This document shows positions 60,848-64,000 of a stretch of 64,000 nucleotides of DNA, one piece after another. Position numbers and translations under genes: made by a program. Position 1 is the first letter of the stretch, and each line of letters opens with the position of its first letter. This DNA comes from CAZQHK01 sp964593455 (GTDB lineage: Bacteria; Muiribacteriota; CAYSPT01), in assembly GCA_964593455.1 (NCBI GenBank), contig CAZQHK010000010.1, forward strand, positions 51,399 to 115,398. The letters run 5' to 3'. The notes below the pieces were generated by a model that saw nothing but the letters and a program-made list of their open reading frames with translations, was not told where the DNA came from and ran no database searches.

Positions 60848-61800
60848 ACAGAGCGTTTTCCCTTATCGAGCTCATGATTGTCGTGGCTATCATCGGTATA
60901 CTCGTGGCGGTAGCTCTTCCCCAGTTCAGCCGTATGTCCGAGGATGCCAAGACAGCCAAAACCAAACAGGATATGGCCGTGATTGTACAAGCCCTGACGA
61001 AGTTTAATTCCTTGGAATCAGGCAAAGCCAAGAATCTCAACGATCTTAAGGGAAAATACATGGTCAAGCTGCCGGTCGATCCATGGGGTTCGGACTATTA
61101 CCTGGACATTAATACAGGAGTAATAGGCAGTTCCGGGATGGATGGAAAAATAAACTCGCTGGATGACATAGTGGTTACCTATCTGCCGGATCCCCTTCTC
61201 ATTGATGTTCGATTCCTGGATGTGGGAAGCGTCAGGGTATGTCTCCCCGATGATGCCGGGAACTTGAACTTCGGAACCGCCTGGCGGGTGAGCGTGAACA
61301 GTGCGCCCAACGAACGCCGGGCCGGACCGGGAGATGTCATTGAATTTACCTTTACCCGGCCGGTTGAATACGGTGCCTGTTTCTCTCCCGGACCGTTTCT
61401 CGATCATCCGGTGACGGGAGAGAAAGTGCCGGTTGAATTCGATCTCACCTGTTACGACAACAACCGGCAGGAGTTCCTGTTCACGAATTCCCCGCTGACG
61501 GAGAACGATCCTACTCTGGCCGATCACAACCTGTCCTCAATTGCTCGTTTTACCGTGACTAATGCCCAGTACAAGCACCTGATGTATATTTCTCCGGGAG
61601 AACCTGAAAAGGTAATCGTCGTGCTGGGAGACGTGCAGGCTTATGGAGACACTGACGGGAACGGTGTCGGTGAATCCTTTTCAACCATCACTCCCGGAGT
61701 GATGTATGTGAACCTCAAGACAGTCAACAAGTTCTTTGACCGTACCGCTGAAAAAAGAATTTTTCAACCGGCTTCACGCCCGATGCTCCTCAGGTTATAA
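60835..61800 (+). CDS. Prepilin-like protein with long C-terminal domain, between two radical SAM genes
   Basis: 321 residues from ATG 60835 (GGAG 5 bases upstream); GTG 60844 inside it would also give a good short leader. EPVNRA/FSLIELMIVVAIIGILVAVALPQFSRM is a prepilin N-terminus of GspG/PilA type with Glu at +5, but Ala in place of the usual Gly at -1. A GspG-like middle part includes LPVDPWGSDYYLDI (about 80-95). Beyond it is a beta-rich domain of about 200 residues with Cys in VCLPDD, YGACFS and LTCYDN, ending ASRPMLLRL. Such an extension is absent from ordinary GspG (about 140 residues). It overlaps the first radical SAM gene by 13 bases. Confidence 0.85.
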   Translation: MEPVNRAFSLIELMIVVAIIGILVAVALPQFSRMSEDAKTAKTKQDMAVIVQALTKFNSLESGKAKNLNDLKGKYMVKLPVDPWGSDYYLDINTGVIGSSGMDGKINSLDDIVVTYLPDPLLIDVRFLDVGSVRVCLPDDAGNLNFGTAWRVSVNSAPNERRAGPGDVIEFTFTRPVEYGACFSPGPFLDHPVTGEKVPVEFDLTCYDNNRQEFLFTNSPLTENDPTLADHNLSSIARFTVTNAQYKHLMYISPGEPEKVIVVLGDVQAYGDTDGNGVGESFSTITPGVMYVNLKTVNKFFDRTAEKRIFQPASRPMLLRL

Positions 61801-61862
61801 TGCATTATCCGGAAAAGTAGGAGGGAACAGCCACGAGTTTCAATGGCTTCAACGGCGTTCCG

Positions 61863-62912
61863 GTGGACAAGTGCGGTCTGGGACTGGCTGCCGACCACCG
61901 TGAACAAGCCGATTATTTCAATAAAGGGAAAGTCTACGCGGTACAGGTGGAATCTACCGATGCCTGCCAGCAGGGGTGCATATACTGCTACGCGGAATCC
62001 GAACCCCATGTCCGACACCTTCTGACCGGCGAAGAGATAAAAAGGATCCTCACGGCAGCGGCCGGGATGGAGATCCGGATGATCGACTGGCTTGGCGGCG
62101 ATCCTCTTCTGCGTGAGGATTGGTATGAACTCATGCAGTACGCATTCGGTCTCGGCTTGAGAAACAATATCTGGACGAGCGGTTACCCGCTCAGGTGCCC
62201 TGAAACGGCTATAGAAGCGGTGGATATGTCCAGAGAAGCCTATATCTCGGTTCACCTGGATTCGCTTGACGATATGGTTTACTCAGAACTGCACGCAGCC
62301 AGTGAAGCCCTCGAAATCAAGCAAGGGATTCTTGAAGGCATCGACAACCTTATTGCCTCCGGCAAATCTCCCTACCGTATCATCAACTGCATAACCTTTA
62401 CCAGGCTCCAGGCTGGTGAAGATGTCAGGAAAACCATTCGCTGGTTCTGGGAAGAGAAGGGGATAAGGACGTGCCTCACCCTGTTTAATCCGGCCGGCCT
62501 GGGTAAAAACCATCCCGAATGGGAACCTTCCATGCAGGAAATCAAGGACGCCTACAGTTGGAGAGACCGGGTCAACAAACAAGAGGCGGCATCCCTGGGC
62601 GTCATGGATGTAAACAAGTTCTATTGCGGCGGGATGCTTTGTGTTACTTTTGACGGCGATGTAACGCCATGCTCGGTTATTCGTACCGGTGTCGGTAATA
62701 TCCGGCAAGAATCATTTCGGTCAATTGTCGAAGAGCACAAAGACAAGCTTTTGTTCATGCCTTTGCACGATACGTCAAATCTGGAGGGATACTGTTCCGA
62801 ATGTACGTATAACGATCTTTGCTGGGGATGCCGTTCGTCGGCCTTCTATTACACCGATGATGAAACCGGTACCGATCCGAAATGCTGGATAAACCCGGAT
62901 AACTGGGACTAG
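61863..62912 (+). CDS. Radical SAM/SPASM protein (downstream partner of the prepilin)
   Basis: 349 residues from GTG 61863. C35-x3-C39-x2-C42 (ACQQGCIYC) is the radical SAM motif; LGGDPLL stands for GGEPLL. The SPASM region has CGGMLCVTFDGDVTPCSV, YCSECTYNDLCWGC and PKCWI, with enough cysteines for auxiliary clusters. No ribosome site fits GTG 61863; a strong AGGAGGGA at 61819-61826 sits 7-8 bases before an in-frame ACG at 61833, which might be the true start (adding SFNGFNGVP). The stop codon in frame is at 61818, so the real start lies between. Likely substrate: a peptide or protein, perhaps the adjoining prepilin. Confidence 0.87.
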   Translation: MDKCGLGLAADHREQADYFNKGKVYAVQVESTDACQQGCIYCYAESEPHVRHLLTGEEIKRILTAAAGMEIRMIDWLGGDPLLREDWYELMQYAFGLGLRNNIWTSGYPLRCPETAIEAVDMSREAYISVHLDSLDDMVYSELHAASEALEIKQGILEGIDNLIASGKSPYRIINCITFTRLQAGEDVRKTIRWFWEEKGIRTCLTLFNPAGLGKNHPEWEPSMQEIKDAYSWRDRVNKQEAASLGVMDVNKFYCGGMLCVTFDGDVTPCSVIRTGVGNIRQESFRSIVEEHKDKLLFMPLHDTSNLEGYCSECTYNDLCWGCRSSAFYYTDDETGTDPKCWINPDNWD

Positions 62913-62963
62913 CTCCGGCCAGACCTCTCGGTAAGAATAGTGGAGAAAAGTAAGGAAACCATA

Positions 62964-63761
62964 ATGATTGAAAAACTCGATTTTTGTGTCAGCGATATCC
63001 AGGACGTGTACGATGGCCCGGTCGGTATGCTTTGGGAATTGTTGATGGGGGAACAGATACACGTGGGCGGCGCCGAAGAAACTGATATTCTGGCTGCAAA
63101 AGCGGGTGTGTCGAAAGCAAGCTGTATCCTGGACGTGTGCAGTGCCCTGGGAGGCCCGGCCCGGCATCTGGCCGGGGCCTACGGGTGCCGGGTTATCGGT
63201 CTCGACATTACCGGCACCATGCTTAAAAAGTCCATCGAGAGAACACATCAGACGGGGCTTGATCACCTGGTGTCTTTCAAGCAGGGTAATGCTCTGGATA
63301 TGCCCTTCAAGGCACAGACCTTCGATATCGTCTGGGGCCAGGATGCCTGGTGCTATGTAACCGACAAGGACAAATTGCTGCAGGAGTGTTTCAGGGTCTT
63401 GAAACCCGGCGGCGTCATTGCTTTTACCGATTGGCTCATGACGGAGAAAAGCGGCAGTGAGGACATGCGCCCCCTGAATACATTCATGGTTTTCCCCTAC
63501 ATGGAAACGCTTCATGGTTATGCCGGGCTGTTGGCAAAGAACGGGTTTTCCTCTCCGGAGTGTGAAGCGTTACAGGAACAATTCACGGCTTTCATGCATG
63601 TGTACCAGAAAAAATACCGGGAAGAATTGAAGGATTCGATCCTATCAGGTTTTGGGCGGGAATTATATGAAGCCGGGGAGCAGGGTCTGGCTTTGTGGGT
63701 CAGTGCGGCCGAGGGGAAAAAGGTGACCCGGGGGAGGTTTGTGGCGGCAAAGCCTCGGTAA
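62964..63761 (+). CDS. Class I SAM-dependent methyltransferase
   Basis: 265 residues from ATG 62964 (AAGGAA 8 bases upstream); a GTG at 62940 would lengthen it by 8. Motif I is ILDVCSALGGPARHLA, then VIGLDITGTML with an acidic residue binding the SAM ribose, GNALDMPFKAQTFDIVWGQD (motif II/Asp), and LLQECFRVLKPGGVIAFTDW (motif III). The pattern is similar to small-molecule N-methyltransferases (sarcosine/phosphoethanolamine type), though substrate cannot be told. It lies 51 bases after the second radical SAM gene. Confidence 0.88.
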   Translation: MIEKLDFCVSDIQDVYDGPVGMLWELLMGEQIHVGGAEETDILAAKAGVSKASCILDVCSALGGPARHLAGAYGCRVIGLDITGTMLKKSIERTHQTGLDHLVSFKQGNALDMPFKAQTFDIVWGQDAWCYVTDKDKLLQECFRVLKPGGVIAFTDWLMTEKSGSEDMRPLNTFMVFPYMETLHGYAGLLAKNGFSSPECEALQEQFTAFMHVYQKKYREELKDSILSGFGRELYEAGEQGLALWVSAAEGKKVTRGRFVAAKPR

Positions 63762-63800
63762 CGAAACGAATGTCTGATGTTCCCGGCGCTCGTCCCGTTT

Positions 63801-64000
63801 AACCCGCATATTTCACAAGTGTGCCTACATCACGAGAATACATCCTGCATTCTCGCCCTTCGGGCGTCACTTTGTGACGTCCAGTTTTGCTTCCTGCAAA
63901 ACAGTGTGGTCACGAATTCGCACGCATCTTCTGCGTTACGCTCGGTCGCCTGTCCTCGACGTATCGCAACGGCATCATGCGAATCCATCCTGGCTTCGCA
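63801..64000 (+). repeat. Structured repeat element, string of perfect hairpins, cut by the window end
   Basis: AACCCGCATATTTCACAAG resembles one end of the 59513 element. Perfect stems follow in series: GAGAAT/ATTCTC (63834-63854), GCCC-TTC-GGGC (63855-63865), CGTCAC-TTT-GTGACG (63865-63879), GTTTTGC-TTCCT-GCAAAAC (63884-63902) and TGCGAA/TTCGCA (63978-64000). No gene is seen. The partner end, if any, lies beyond the window. Confidence 0.65.

Overview
The window reads as a chromosomal segment of a diderm (Gram-negative-type) bacterium, most likely a scaffold from an uncultivated organism. It carries a MacAB/TolC-type efflux operon, several lipoprotein signals, an RseC-like protein, prepilin genes, a C25 (gingipain-like) protease and a run of exactly 100 Ns (27103-27202) typical of scaffolding. 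I cannot assign a phylum from sequence alone. The mixture (C25 peptidase, DUF2723-type membrane glycosyltransferase, split GcvPA/GcvPB, GerMN protein, GH57 amylase) fits an FCB-like or other candidate-phylum lineage better than a standard proteobacterium, but this is inference. GTG and TTG starts and 4-bp ATGA/GTGA overlaps are frequent. No rRNA, tRNA, tmRNA, CRISPR array, phage or transposase was found.

Layout. 1-4778 (+): end of a TolC-like protein, an adenosine deaminase-family enzyme, then MacA-like adaptor, ATPase and permease. 4781-9134 (-): an orphan degenerate ABC ATPase, a secreted GDPD-family protein and a large polytopic membrane protein. 9639-15930 (+): glucan phosphorylase, a MoaC-MOSC fusion and a two-domain M16 protease. 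26432-15944 (-): a long probable operon beginning at a good promoter, with three pilin-like proteins, a lipoprotein, MurB, two GT-C-type membrane proteins, a TPR/coiled-coil protein and a sugar-nucleotide epimerase. Just upstream is a repeat-containing lipoprotein broken by the assembly gap.

27746-36217: inositol-phosphatase-like protein converging on PdxA, a secreted GH57 amylase-like protein with a starch-binding-like C-terminus, transaldolase behind a strong promoter and a structured leader, a cation exchanger with a Cys4 insert, and Rho. 36398-44303 (+): a cell-envelope group (LysM-M23 peptidase, TPR protein, SmpB, AMIN-like/amidase_3, GerMN, NHL lipoprotein, MltG, an AcpH-like protein). 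44279-48750 (-): a pilin, the C25 protease and a GT39-like membrane protein.

48873-58955 (+): central metabolism, with AccB, Lpd, GcvT-H-PA-PB, then a PfkB kinase overlapping homoserine dehydrogenase and threonine synthase. Glycine and threonine metabolism therefore lie side by side, and no ThrB is seen. 59825-63761 (+): two radical SAM/SPASM proteins bracketing a long prepilin, followed by a SAM methyltransferase. This is the best candidate for an undescribed system, possibly modification of a pilin-like protein.

Intergenic DNA carries at least two families of inverted-repeat elements. One has CCCGAATAATTCAC-like ends (58962-59008, 59513-59687, start at 63801). The other has AACCCGGAAAATGCAG ends (41404-41584, half copy at 32653). 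Several genes (44650, 48750, 59469) have a TATAAT box immediately before the start codon, suggesting leaderless or near-leaderless mRNAs.
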